Below, one piece after another: positions 1-6,627 of a DNA stretch of 6,627 nt. The notes under the pieces are model-generated. The model searched no databases. It was not told the origin of the DNA and worked only from the letters and a program-made list of their open reading frames with translations. The position numbers were made by a program, and so were the translations under genes. This stretch comes from Proteiniphilum sp. UBA5384 (GTDB taxonomy: Bacteria > Bacteroidota > Bacteroidia > Bacteroidales > Dysgonomonadaceae): positions 1-6,627 of the forward strand of contig NZ_DHOS01000009.1 of the NCBI RefSeq assembly GCF_002410825.1, written 5' to 3'. Each line of letters starts with the position of its first letter. The stretch's first letter is position 1.

Positions 1-22
1 TGGGTTAATAAATATCAAGATT

Positions 23-667
23 CTATCCCGGCATTTCCTCTATAATTTTTTTTGTTTTTATTTCAGATTCTATCCAATGGAGACACAGGTCGATAAGTGT
101 TTTAAGATGAGAAACATCTTTATCTTCCCATTTGCGTACGTAATGTGTTTCATCATTACCCAACCAAATGGCTCTTTTTGCAACTTCTTTTACATGGGAA
201 TTATTAACATCATCATTGATACAATTACCAAGAAACTTTTTCTTAATATCTTCTTCTTTTTCCGGATGTAGTGAAATAAGATAGTCCTTAATAAGAAACT
301 CAAGTGCTTTGCGATAACCAGCACCTGTTATTTGATCTAATCCCATTTGTTCCGATGAATAGGCTTGATTGTAAATTTCACAGAAGGAAGGGCTTAACAA
401 TTCTATTTCTTCATTGAAATCTTTTTTCTTTAAGTCTGCTTGTTTCACTTGATGAAATGATCGAGTACTATGATCATAAAATACATTAAATACTAACTTG
501 CAATTCGAGTTCATGCATGCACATAAAATAAAATATGTACCATCTTCTTTTAGAAAAGCTACCTGCATTTCTGGAATTTGAGACTTATGACAATAAGGAC
601 ATTCTAAGGGAGTTTGTCTTACATCAATAAGATATCCTGTGTTTGTAATACTTAGTTTTTTATACAT
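23..667 (-). CDS. Zinc-ribbon and DUF4145 domain protein, function unknown
   Basis: The protein has 214 residues, an ATG start and a TAG stop. Near the N-terminus is a likely zinc ribbon: C23-P-Y-C26 paired with C51-x4-C56, with an extra C49. After a charged linker (about 75-90) comes an alpha-helical domain of the DUF4145 type. Its typical segments are GYRKALEFLIKDYL (117-130), FLGNCI (145-150) and AKRAIWLGNDETHYVRKWED (163-182). There is no signal peptide or membrane segment, so it should be cytoplasmic. DUF4145 occurs alone and as a domain of larger proteins, including some restriction endonucleases; its biochemical role is not settled. I recall it being grouped with HEPN-like helical domains, but no R-x4-6-H RNase motif is visible. 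The gene starts 27 nt after the fkp stop on the same strand with no terminator between, so read-through from fkp is plausible. It is much more A/T-rich than fkp, which suggests separate acquisition. The family call is firm; the function is unknown. Confidence 0.85.
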   Translation of the reverse strand: MYKKLSITNTGYLIDVRQTPLECPYCHKSQIPEMQVAFLKEDGTYFILCACMNSNCKLVFNVFYDHSTRSFHQVKQADLKKKDFNEEIELLSPSFCEIYNQAYSSEQMGLDQITGAGYRKALEFLIKDYLISLHPEKEEDIKKKFLGNCINDDVNNSHVKEVAKRAIWLGNDETHYVRKWEDKDVSHLKTLIDLCLHWIESEIKTKKIIEEMPG

Positions 668-694
668 GGTAAAAGTATTTCATCTTAATAATTT

Positions 695-3550
695 CTATGA
701 CCTCGACACCTGAAAACCTTTGTGGGAAAGTTGCATCTCCACAAAACGGGCTTTGTCATTCGGGCGGTTCTCCTCTAAGATCTTCCTAATCAGCAGTGCA
801 GCTTCCGGATCTTTGGCAACCATGTAGAGATAGCCTCCACCACCGGCACCGGGAAGCTTGTAACCAAGGGTATAATCTTTAACCAGATCAATGATCTGCG
901 CCACACCCGGGGGATTGGTCCCTCTGTCCAACGCATTGTTCTGCTGCCAGCTCTTCAGCACCAGTTTTCCGTACCGGTCAAGTTCGCCCCGCTGTATGCA
1001 CTCCGCCATATCCAGGGCATGTGATTTCATTTCATGTAGGATGGAGAGATGCTGTCCTTCGTTCAGAAACATAGACCGGACAATCTCACCCAGGATGTTC
1101 TTGGCCACACGGGTGATCCCTGTATAGTACAACAGGTGACAGGAAGCATAAGTAGGGTCGCTGAAGAGCGATTCAGGCAACCAACTCACCTGCGGCTTCT
1201 GAAGGAAACCCCGTTCCGACTCCAACAACTTCACCCCATGCAAGATGCCCCCATACTGATCCTGCCAGCCACCGCCACTGGTGAGCAATTGTTCCAGTAC
1301 CAACGTGATGGTTGCAATCTCCTGCTTGTTCCACTGCAAACCACAGAAGTCATTCAATGCACCCAACACCGTTGCTGCCAAAATTGAACTGGTGCCCAAT
1401 CCCGACCCGGCGGGGATGGCCGAAAGCAGGGTGATCTCTATGCCGGCGCCAAAAGCTTTCAACTGTTCTTCGAGCGAAACATACCGCCCACCGGCGAACT
1501 CAGGCAGAAAGCCACAAAGCGCCAATGCAGCCCGCGGAATGGAAAAGGGGGATCCCAGCCTGCGGTAATCCCTCAACTCTTCGTAGGTCTCCACAACCTC
1601 CGTCGCCCCCATATCGATGGATCGCAGCAGGATGTGATGCTCACTGCAAGGCTTTACATATACCTGCAAGGGCGGTTGCCCGTTCAACTCTATGGCAATG
1701 TTCACTACACTTCCACCCGCGTAGAGCGAAAAAGGAGGTGTATCGGTCCACCCTCCGGCAAGATCAATCCGTACCGGACTCCTGCCCCACACAATCTGAT
1801 CGGAAAGTGCAGCTAATCTTGGTAGACGTTTCTCTCCCGTCACGGCGCTGATCAATCCGTTTCTCAGCAGCGAAAAAGCTTTCGACTCTTCCTTCTCCGA
1901 ATTCGCGCTGTCGCCCTGCGACGAAAAAAGGCGGGAACGAAGCATCCTGTTGTGAATCTTTTGCATGCTGTCCGTCTCTTCCGGAAGAGCCTTCGGTACC
2001 GGCAATTGCAACCCCACATAATCGTCCACCACATAGGAAAGATCGAGCTGATAAAAAACACTCTTTTCATAGTTCTGCTCCAACATCGGATAGTTCTTCC
2101 GTCGAAACTCCGACCGTTGGGTATATAAACGGGATAAAGATGCCCGATCCATCAACTCATCGGCCGAAAAGCGTGTGGTCCGAAACCAAATATCTTTCCC
2201 TTCAGTGGATAAGGGTTCCGTCCCAATCATCCATTGAATGACTTTCTCCATTTCTTCTTTTGATTCCAGACAGGGAAAGAGAACACATTGTTGGAGATCA
2301 ATTCCTGCTTTCCCAAGCACGTCGGAGGTCAGTTTTCTTTCTTCCAACCACTGAATGATGGGGCGACCCATCCAAATCGTCTCCGGACTGTTGACACTTC
2401 CTTTAAAAGCATCATTTATTCCATATGGACGAATCACATATCCTGTTTCATCCACCGGCACCATGTCGATGCAGGTGCCCTCCGGCAGTTTCAGCAGCCA
2501 GTCGTTCTCAGGCACCCCGGTAATCACGTGATCCGCCGAAAGAGTCCATCCCTTCCCGATATGAGCATTCTCAATCCATATGTTGCGGTTGCTCTCCGTG
2601 AAAGAGACTTCCACCACCGCGTTCTGTGTGAAGATGGCAGGGTTGGGTTTGATTTTGCGGTGCATGATCAACCGCTGGTCATGCACCTTGTTCTGCAATG
2701 CCAGCGTGGAGGATATCATCTCCCGACTGGTACCGTAATGGTAAAACTCACCCCCGTTGAGCGGGACAATCTTTACAGAGAGTTTGTTAATTTCTTTGTC
2801 GTTCTTGGAAGGCCGATTACCCAATGCCCGTCCAAAGTCACTGTAGAGATCATAAAAGCGCAATGAATTCCCCCCGTCATAGGAACGATCCCGCAATAAC
2901 TCCACCGCCCGGTCGCTCAACAGCCACAGGCCGATGTCCATCAGGAAGAAGTGCGAATGCGACAAGTTCTCCAGCTCATGCAGCGATGGTTTCTGCAGCA
3001 TGCAATCCAGCTCTTCCGGCGTCTCCCTGCGTGCTGCAAAGACCCCGTGACGGGTGGCCAGCGATGCATCCACCCACAGTCCGTAACAGACCACATCCGC
3101 TTCCGGTATCTCCTGCAGCGGTTTGTCGCTATGGATATAGACATCCCCGCTCACCACCAGCGTGCGCAGTGAGGCGGGCGACTGCTGCATGATCTTCTCG
3201 TAGAGCGGGAGTTGAAGCGACAGCAGATCCTGCGACAACCTCTGCCCCCTCGCCCAGCGGAACACCGGCACCGGAAGGCTGATCTTGCCCGTCACCGCGT
3301 AGGCAGGAAGGCGACGACTTTGACCACCGGCATGAATCAATATCCGTTTCTCAGCCGAGAGCCAGTCGTTAAAATCTTCCCCCGGATGCTCCTCCCGATA
3401 ACACTCTTCCAGCAACCAGGTGGTACCACTCCCCGATCCCAACCGTTTGTCCCGGGGGTCCGAAGTACAAAACCACTCATTCTCGCTACGGTGATGAAGT
3501 CGGTGATAATCCTTTACGGCATTGGGGGGAAGAGAAAGCAGTCGTCGCAT
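695..3550 (-). CDS. fkp: Bifunctional L-fucokinase / L-fucose-1-phosphate guanylyltransferase (Fkp)
   Basis: Cytoplasmic salvage enzyme. The C-terminal GHMP kinase phosphorylates L-fucose with ATP, and the N-terminal domain joins L-fucose-1-phosphate to GTP, giving GDP-L-fucose and pyrophosphate. Numbered from the ATG at 3550 it has 951 residues, against about 949 as I recall for Bacteroides fragilis Fkp. The N-terminal domain shows LGSGSGTTWLL (37-47) and the nucleotide-binding HAGGQSRRLP (73-82), followed by GK (88-89). The kinase shows GGWTDTPP (599-606), the GHMP phosphate loop PAGSGLGTSS (713-722) and the C-terminal LPGAGGGG (899-906). The frame also extends five codons upstream to a TTG at 3565. 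I chose the ATG because MRRLLSLPPNAV aligns with the start I recall for Bacteroides Fkp. The start lies 23 nt after the gmd stop, so the two are probably co-transcribed. No frameshift or missing motif is seen. GDP-fucose made here would feed fucosylation of capsule or surface glycoproteins. Related enzymes can also use D-arabinose, so the true substrate is inferred. Confidence 0.96.
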   Translation of the reverse strand: MRRLLSLPPNAVKDYHRLHHRSENEWFCTSDPRDKRLGSGSGTTWLLEECYREEHPGEDFNDWLSAEKRILIHAGGQSRRLPAYAVTGKISLPVPVFRWARGQRLSQDLLSLQLPLYEKIMQQSPASLRTLVVSGDVYIHSDKPLQEIPEADVVCYGLWVDASLATRHGVFAARRETPEELDCMLQKPSLHELENLSHSHFFLMDIGLWLLSDRAVELLRDRSYDGGNSLRFYDLYSDFGRALGNRPSKNDKEINKLSVKIVPLNGGEFYHYGTSREMISSTLALQNKVHDQRLIMHRKIKPNPAIFTQNAVVEVSFTESNRNIWIENAHIGKGWTLSADHVITGVPENDWLLKLPEGTCIDMVPVDETGYVIRPYGINDAFKGSVNSPETIWMGRPIIQWLEERKLTSDVLGKAGIDLQQCVLFPCLESKEEMEKVIQWMIGTEPLSTEGKDIWFRTTRFSADELMDRASLSRLYTQRSEFRRKNYPMLEQNYEKSVFYQLDLSYVVDDYVGLQLPVPKALPEETDSMQKIHNRMLRSRLFSSQGDSANSEKEESKAFSLLRNGLISAVTGEKRLPRLAALSDQIVWGRSPVRIDLAGGWTDTPPFSLYAGGSVVNIAIELNGQPPLQVYVKPCSEHHILLRSIDMGATEVVETYEELRDYRRLGSPFSIPRAALALCGFLPEFAGGRYVSLEEQLKAFGAGIEITLLSAIPAGSGLGTSSILAATVLGALNDFCGLQWNKQEIATITLVLEQLLTSGGGWQDQYGGILHGVKLLESERGFLQKPQVSWLPESLFSDPTYASCHLLYYTGITRVAKNILGEIVRSMFLNEGQHLSILHEMKSHALDMAECIQRGELDRYGKLVLKSWQQNNALDRGTNPPGVAQIIDLVKDYTLGYKLPGAGGGGYLYMVAKDPEAALLIRKILEENRPNDKARFVEMQLSHKGFQVSRS

Positions 3551-3573
3551 TGCCAGTTCAACCAAATTTATTG

Positions 3574-4659
3574 TTAGTCTTCGTCAATCTCCGCTTTCAA
3601 TTTCAACTTACGCACGAAGCGCATGTCGTGTGCCACCATCTTCTGTACCAATTCCGGGAACGATGTCTTGGTCGGATTCCAACCCAACAACGTTCTTGCT
3701 TTGGTCGGATCACCCAGCAGCTGTTCCACCTCGGCAGGGCGGAAATATTTCTTGTCCACCTCTACCAGTACCTTGCCGGATGTTACGTCAATCCCTTTCT
3801 CGTTCACCCCTTCACCTTCCCATCTGAGGGTGATGCCCGCTTCGGCAAAGGCAAGCGTACAAAACTCCCTTACCGAATGCATCTCACCGGTGGCAATCAC
3901 AAAGTCCTCCGGATCCGGGTGCTGCAGAATCATCCACATGCATTCCACGTAGTCTTTCGCATAACCCCAGTCACGCATTGCATCCAGGTTACCCAGGTAA
4001 AGCTTGTCCTGCATCCCCTGGGCAATTCTTGCAGCCGCGATGGAGATCTTTCGGGTAACGAAAGTCTCCCCCCGTCGCTCACTCTCGTGATTGAACAGGA
4101 TCCCGTTCACAGCATACATGCCGTACGACTCCCGGTAGTTCTTTGTAATCCAGAAACCGTATAATTTGGCTACCCCATAAGGACTGCGCGGGTAAAAAGG
4201 AGTCGTCTCCTTTTGCGGAACCTCCTGCACCAGTCCGAACAGTTCTGAAGTAGAAGCCTGATAAATGCGGGTACTCTTCTCCAGCCCCAGGATACGTACC
4301 GCCTCCAGCAAACGCAGTGTCCCCACCGCATCCGTTTCAGCCGTATATTCAGGCACATCGAAGCTCACCTTCACGTGACTCTGCGCAGCCAGGTTATATA
4401 TCTCGTCCGGTTGAATATTCTGTATCACCCGAATCAGTGAACTAGAATCGGTCATATCTGCGTAGTGCAGGTTCACCAACCGTTTCTGATGCATGTCACG
4501 CACCCACTCATCTAGGTAGAGATGTTCAATTCGCCCTGTATTAAACGAAGAAGACCGCCTAAGCAGCCCGTGTACCTCATATCCTTTCTCCAACAGGAAC
4601 TCAGCCAGATAAGATCCATCCTGTCCGGTGATACCTGAGATCAATGCTTTTTTTGTCAT
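3574..4659 (-). CDS. gmd: GDP-mannose 4,6-dehydratase
   Basis: Cytoplasmic, NADP-dependent enzyme of the extended short-chain dehydrogenase family. It converts GDP-D-mannose to GDP-4-keto-6-deoxy-D-mannose, the precursor of GDP-L-fucose, GDP-D-rhamnose, GDP-perosamine and colitose. The 361-residue length is normal for the family. Visible motifs are the Rossmann loop GITGQDG (9-15), the cofactor and substrate segment RRSSSFNTGRI (34-44), NLAAQSHV (89-96), and the catalytic set T137-S138-E139 with Y161-x3-K165. The substrate-binding stretch LFNHESERRGETFVTRKI lies at 188-205. It starts with ATG and ends with TAA; no strong Shine-Dalgarno is seen, as is usual in Bacteroidetes. fkp follows after 23 nt on the same strand. 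The usual partner fcl (GDP-fucose synthase) is not adjacent and is absent from the window, so the final sugar cannot be decided here. Codon and base usage match fkp and differ from the A/T-rich glycosyltransferase upstream. Confidence 0.96.
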   Translation of the reverse strand: MTKKALISGITGQDGSYLAEFLLEKGYEVHGLLRRSSSFNTGRIEHLYLDEWVRDMHQKRLVNLHYADMTDSSSLIRVIQNIQPDEIYNLAAQSHVKVSFDVPEYTAETDAVGTLRLLEAVRILGLEKSTRIYQASTSELFGLVQEVPQKETTPFYPRSPYGVAKLYGFWITKNYRESYGMYAVNGILFNHESERRGETFVTRKISIAAARIAQGMQDKLYLGNLDAMRDWGYAKDYVECMWMILQHPDPEDFVIATGEMHSVREFCTLAFAEAGITLRWEGEGVNEKGIDVTSGKVLVEVDKKYFRPAEVEQLLGDPTKARTLLGWNPTKTSFPELVQKMVAHDMRFVRKLKLKAEIDED

Positions 4660-4809
4660 ATTTAAATATATAAGTCAATTCAATTTATATCTTCAAATCA
4701 TCTCTATTTCAGACTGATTTTGATTTAATCCATATATTGTAGATTTTTCTAAGCTTTTGTTAAAAAGTTGTATACCGAAACCGTTTATATTTTAAATAGT
4801 AATTTCATA
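4660..4809. other. A/T-rich intergenic gap between GT4 gene and gmd
   Basis: About 150 nt separate the glycosyltransferase stop from the gmd start. I see no open frame, tRNA or convincing terminator hairpin. It is the largest gap inside the minus-strand gene row, so it is the likeliest place for a gmd-fkp promoter. The best Bacteroidetes-like -7 match on the minus strand (TATATTTA, 4663-4670) lies only 3 nt from the gmd ATG and is badly spaced from the nearest TTTG, so I do not call a promoter. This gap also marks the shift from A/T-rich to more G+C-rich coding sequence. Confidence 0.5.
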
Positions 4810-5937
4810 TCAATATTCCATAAATATTTCTTCATAAATATCAAAGGTCTTTTCTATAACGCTTTCAATAGAAAACTCCTTTTCTGCTAATGCACGTGAG
4901 TTTTTACCCATTAGCATTCTCAAAGAGTAATCTCCACATAAAACTTCAATAGTATTAGCTAAAGGTTCAACAGTTTTTGCAGGAACTAATAGGCCATTAT
5001 AACCTTCAACAACGCACTCTCTGCATCCGGGTACATCTGTAGTAATTATAGGTCGCCCAATAGCACATGCCTCTATTAACGATTTAGGGAGACCCTCTCT
5101 ATAAGATGGAAGTACTACTATATCTGATTGTTGATATAGAGAAATCATATTTTTACTGAATCCTATCCATTCTATATAATCCGGAACTAGGTGTTTCAAT
5201 AAATACTCTTCATGAATTACTGCTTTGTTATTTTCATCACAATCACCTGCTAAAACAAAAATGATTTTACCTTTCCAATTCTTTTCTAAACGTTTAGCGG
5301 CTTCTATGAGTTCCATTACTCCTTTGTCATACAATATACGTGCAGGGAATAAAATGTGAATCTTATCATTCTTTAATGGTGGAGTAAACTGAAACTTTTT
5401 CAAGTCTACACCTGAACCCTTAATTAATTTATAATGATTCTCAGAAACATAATCCTGACTTTTCATCATTTCAATATCATCAGGATTCTGAAGGATAAAA
5501 TAAAAATGATCCGATTTAAATGATTTTCTCATCATAAATAGGATAAATTTCTGAAGAAGGCCATTACGCCCGTCAGTAAAGTTATACCCTAAACCACTTA
5601 TAGCATTAACGACATCTGTATAACCTGATATTTTGGCTGCTATTGAACCTAATAACGCTGCCTTAAGAGTGACATGGTGAATAATATCCGGCTTTAATTG
5701 TTTGTAATATTTGGACAGAATTCGAACACACCTCCATTCATGAAGCAAATTCCTTCCAGACCTCTCAAAAGGAATTTCAATAAATTTTATTCCATACCCT
5801 TCAACTTCGGCTCTTTTTCCTGAATTAGCTGTTAAAAGATAAACATCATAACCCCTTTTAATAGCCTCTACCGCCAAAGGTAGACGATGAGATAGAAAAA
5901 ACCAGTCAATATTTACAACAAACACAATTCGCTTCAT
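4810..5937 (-). CDS. Glycosyltransferase family 4 (GT-B fold, PglA/CapM-like)
   Basis: Predicted retaining glycosyltransferase of 375 residues, a normal length for GT4. The N-terminal Rossmann half begins KRIVFVVNIDWFFLSHRLPL (2-21) and contains a GLGYNF loop (115-120). The C-terminal half carries the donor-binding elements: KGSGVDLKKF (173-182), FPARILYDKG with R200 and K205 (197-206), and the family signature E281-x7-E289 within YREGLPKSLIEA, followed by GRPIITTDVPGCRE (294-307). It has no signal peptide or clear membrane helix, so it probably works at the cytoplasmic face of the inner membrane, adding a sugar to an undecaprenyl-linked glycan. The overall layout resembles PglA, which transfers N-acetylgalactosamine; the donor sugar here cannot be read from sequence. 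It starts with ATG and ends with TGA. The gene is strongly A/T-rich, unlike gmd and fkp, as is common for serotype-specific transferases. Immediately upstream lies a transposase reading the other way, so any earlier genes of its operon may have been cut off. Confidence 0.9.
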   Translation of the reverse strand: MKRIVFVVNIDWFFLSHRLPLAVEAIKRGYDVYLLTANSGKRAEVEGYGIKFIEIPFERSGRNLLHEWRCVRILSKYYKQLKPDIIHHVTLKAALLGSIAAKISGYTDVVNAISGLGYNFTDGRNGLLQKFILFMMRKSFKSDHFYFILQNPDDIEMMKSQDYVSENHYKLIKGSGVDLKKFQFTPPLKNDKIHILFPARILYDKGVMELIEAAKRLEKNWKGKIIFVLAGDCDENNKAVIHEEYLLKHLVPDYIEWIGFSKNMISLYQQSDIVVLPSYREGLPKSLIEACAIGRPIITTDVPGCRECVVEGYNGLLVPAKTVEPLANTIEVLCGDYSLRMLMGKNSRALAEKEFSIESVIEKTFDIYEEIFMEY

Positions 5938-5993
5938 TGGACTTGCAAACTTAATTTAGATCATTAGTGGGCACTTTAAATTAAAAAACGATC

Positions 5994-6023
5994 TTTGAAA
6001 TTATTGTATATCGCATAGTTATG
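5994..6023 (+). promoter_or_regulatory. Candidate Bacteroidetes-type promoter for the transposase
   Basis: TTTG at 5994-5997 is followed after 18 nt by TAGTTATG at 6016-6023. This fits the Bacteroides primary-sigma pattern TTTG, 19-21 nt, TAnnTTTG, with one mismatch in the -7 box and a spacer one base short. It would start transcription about 60 nt before the transposase ATG. Matches of this quality arise by chance in A/T-rich DNA, so confidence is limited. Confidence 0.35.
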
Positions 6024-6024
6024 C
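6013..6024. repeat. Short inverted repeat over the candidate -7 box
   Basis: GCATA (6013-6017) and TATGC (6020-6024) are perfect inverted arms around GT. The palindrome covers the candidate -7 box of the transposase promoter and could be an operator or a transposase-binding site. It is short enough to be chance. Confidence 0.35.
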
Positions 6025-6053
6025 ATCTTTTTTGAGCGTGACGATTTTAATTG

Positions 6054-6082
6054 AAAACTAGTTTTTAGCTTTGTCCAAAAGC
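6054..6082. repeat. Two small palindromes in the transposase leader
   Basis: AAAACTAGTTTT (6054-6065) is a perfect 12-base palindrome. It is followed at once by GCTTT (6068-6072) and AAAGC (6078-6082), a 5-bp stem with a 5-nt loop that ends 8 nt before the transposase ATG. The second could form a weak hairpin near the ribosome-binding region. Any regulatory role is inference. Confidence 0.35.
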
Positions 6083-6090
6083 AAAAAACA

Positions 6091-6627
6091 ATGAATCAAG
6101 GGAAAAATATCTTCGCTCAACTTACAGATTTTCTACCTCGTCGACTCTTTGACACTATTGTCACAAAGCATGACGGAAATAAGAAAATCAGATCATCTAC
6201 ATGTTGGAATCAGTTGCTTTGCATGATCTTCGGTCAGCTCACAGCCCGTGATGGCATGCGGGACCTGATGCTTAGCCTGGAAGCTCATAACAGGAAGTAT
6301 TACCATCTTGGAGGTAAAAGCGTTACCCGTACCAATCTTCATAAAGCTAACCGTAATAGGGATTACAGGATCTATGAAGAGTTCGCGTTGCATACCCTCT
6401 ACGATATCAAGACATCCATTCCATCTCTTGTGCTGATAACAAGCGCGAAAGTTCATGATGTTAACATGCTCGATGCGCTTACCTATGAAGCAGGGGTTTT
6501 CTACATCATGGATAAAGGCTATATAGACTTTACCCGCCTTTACAAGCTCAACTGCAGTAAGGCTTACTTCGTTACAAGAGCAAAGGAAAACATGCAGTTT
6601 CGTAGAATTTACTCCAACAAGGTGGAT
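6091..6627 (+). pseudogene. IS4-family transposase, internally deleted and cut by the window end
   Basis: An ATG at 6091 opens a frame of 179 codons that runs off the window without a stop. Residues 1-99 match the N-terminus of the Bacteroidales IS4-family transposases whose N-terminal region I know as DUF4372: CWNQLLCMIFGQLTARDGMRDL (38-59 region), YHLGGKSVTRTNLHKANRNR (71-90) and DYRIYEEFA (91-99). Residues 101-179 match a later part: HTLYDIKTSIP (101-111), SAKVHDVNMLD (118-128), and YIMDKGY (138-144), where D141 fits the second catalytic Asp of the DDE triad. In intact relatives, as I recall them, roughly 50-60 residues separate these two blocks and include the first catalytic Asp in a DSTTIDL-like motif. 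Here they are joined at about 6387-6391 with the frame kept. The product should therefore be unable to catalyse transposition. The catalytic Glu region lies beyond the window. Upstream DNA shows no Shine-Dalgarno, only an A-rich stretch. Confidence 0.8.

Larger units (their letters stand above)
5938..6627 (+). mobile_element. IS4-family insertion sequence, left part only
   Basis: The right part of the window is the 5' portion of an insertion sequence: an A/T-rich leader followed by an IS4-family transposase that continues past the window end. The left terminal inverted repeat must lie between the GT4 start codon (5937) and the transposase ATG (6091), but I cannot fix it because the right end and target duplication are outside. 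TAGTGGGCAC at 5965-5974 is a possible tip, offered only as a guess. The element points away from the polysaccharide genes. Its transposase has lost an internal segment, so this copy is probably not autonomous. Confidence 0.6.

Noticed and set aside
2288..2866. A 192-codon plus-strand frame opposite fkp, with several similar frames between 891 and 3577
   Set aside because: These lie antisense to a gene with full-length family motifs. Their translations are low-complexity and match no family I know; long antisense frames are expected opposite G+C-rich codons.
3563..3570. TAAATTTG on the minus strand upstream of fkp, matching the -7 consensus
   Set aside because: It sits in the 23-nt gmd-fkp gap, about 12 nt before the ATG, with no properly spaced -33 element. 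Co-transcription with gmd explains the arrangement better.
3550..4164. A 204-codon plus-strand frame opposite gmd
   Set aside because: It is antisense to the well-supported gmd coding sequence and shows no recognisable motif.
4741..4775. Imperfect inverted repeat AAGCTTTT / AAAAAGTT after the GT4 gene, considered as a terminator
   Set aside because: The arms are mismatched and A/T-only apart from two positions. There is no G+C-rich stem with a U-tract, so it is not a convincing terminator.
5946..5953. TAAGTTTG on the minus strand, a perfect match to the Bacteroides -7 consensus, just upstream of the GT4 gene
   Set aside because: It ends only 8 nt before the ATG, which would leave almost no leader, and there is no TTTG at the right distance upstream. 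Probably chance.
6193..6456. An 87-codon minus-strand frame inside the transposase
   Set aside because: It is the reverse-strand shadow of the transposase frame, which shows clear family motifs.
1..6627. CRISPR array, tRNA, rRNA, riboswitch or toxin-antitoxin pair
   Set aside because: I looked for regular spaced repeats, cloverleaf-like segments and small paired genes on both strands and found none. The window is almost fully occupied by the five genes described.

Overview
This window looks like part of a surface-polysaccharide (capsule, O-antigen or glycoprotein glycan) locus from a member of the Bacteroidetes, most likely order Bacteroidales. Three things point there. The central gene matches the bifunctional fucokinase/GDP-fucose pyrophosphorylase Fkp of Bacteroides along its whole length. 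The translation starts lack strong Shine-Dalgarno sequences and sit in A/T-rich leaders. The transposase fragment is of an IS4-family type that I recall being common in Bacteroidales. I cannot name a genus.

Layout. Four genes read leftward on the minus strand. In transcription order they are a GT4-family glycosyltransferase (4810-5937), GDP-mannose 4,6-dehydratase gmd (3574-4659), fkp (695-3550) and a small zinc-ribbon plus DUF4145 protein (23-667). The gaps are about 150 nt (GT4 to gmd), 23 nt (gmd to fkp) and 27 nt (fkp to DUF4145). gmd and fkp therefore look like one operon, with the DUF4145 gene possibly read through from it. Diverging rightward from 6091 and running off the window is an IS4-family transposase. 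Its reading frame is open, but it lacks the segment that carries the first catalytic aspartate.

How the genes work together. Gmd converts GDP-D-mannose to GDP-4-keto-6-deoxy-D-mannose, the first de novo step toward GDP-L-fucose and other GDP-6-deoxyhexoses. Fkp makes GDP-L-fucose from free L-fucose by salvage. The GT4 enzyme probably adds one sugar to a lipid-linked glycan at the cytoplasmic face of the inner membrane. The usual partner of gmd, GDP-fucose synthase (fcl), is not in the window. The DUF4145 protein has no evident role in sugar metabolism.

Base composition is mosaic by eye: gmd and fkp are clearly richer in G+C, while the GT4 and DUF4145 genes are A/T-rich. This is typical of polysaccharide loci built by exchange of cassettes. 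I see no tRNA, rRNA, CRISPR array or convincing terminator, and no strong sign of an undescribed system. The most unusual items are the internally deleted transposase next to the GT4 start and the pairing of gmd with fkp instead of fcl.
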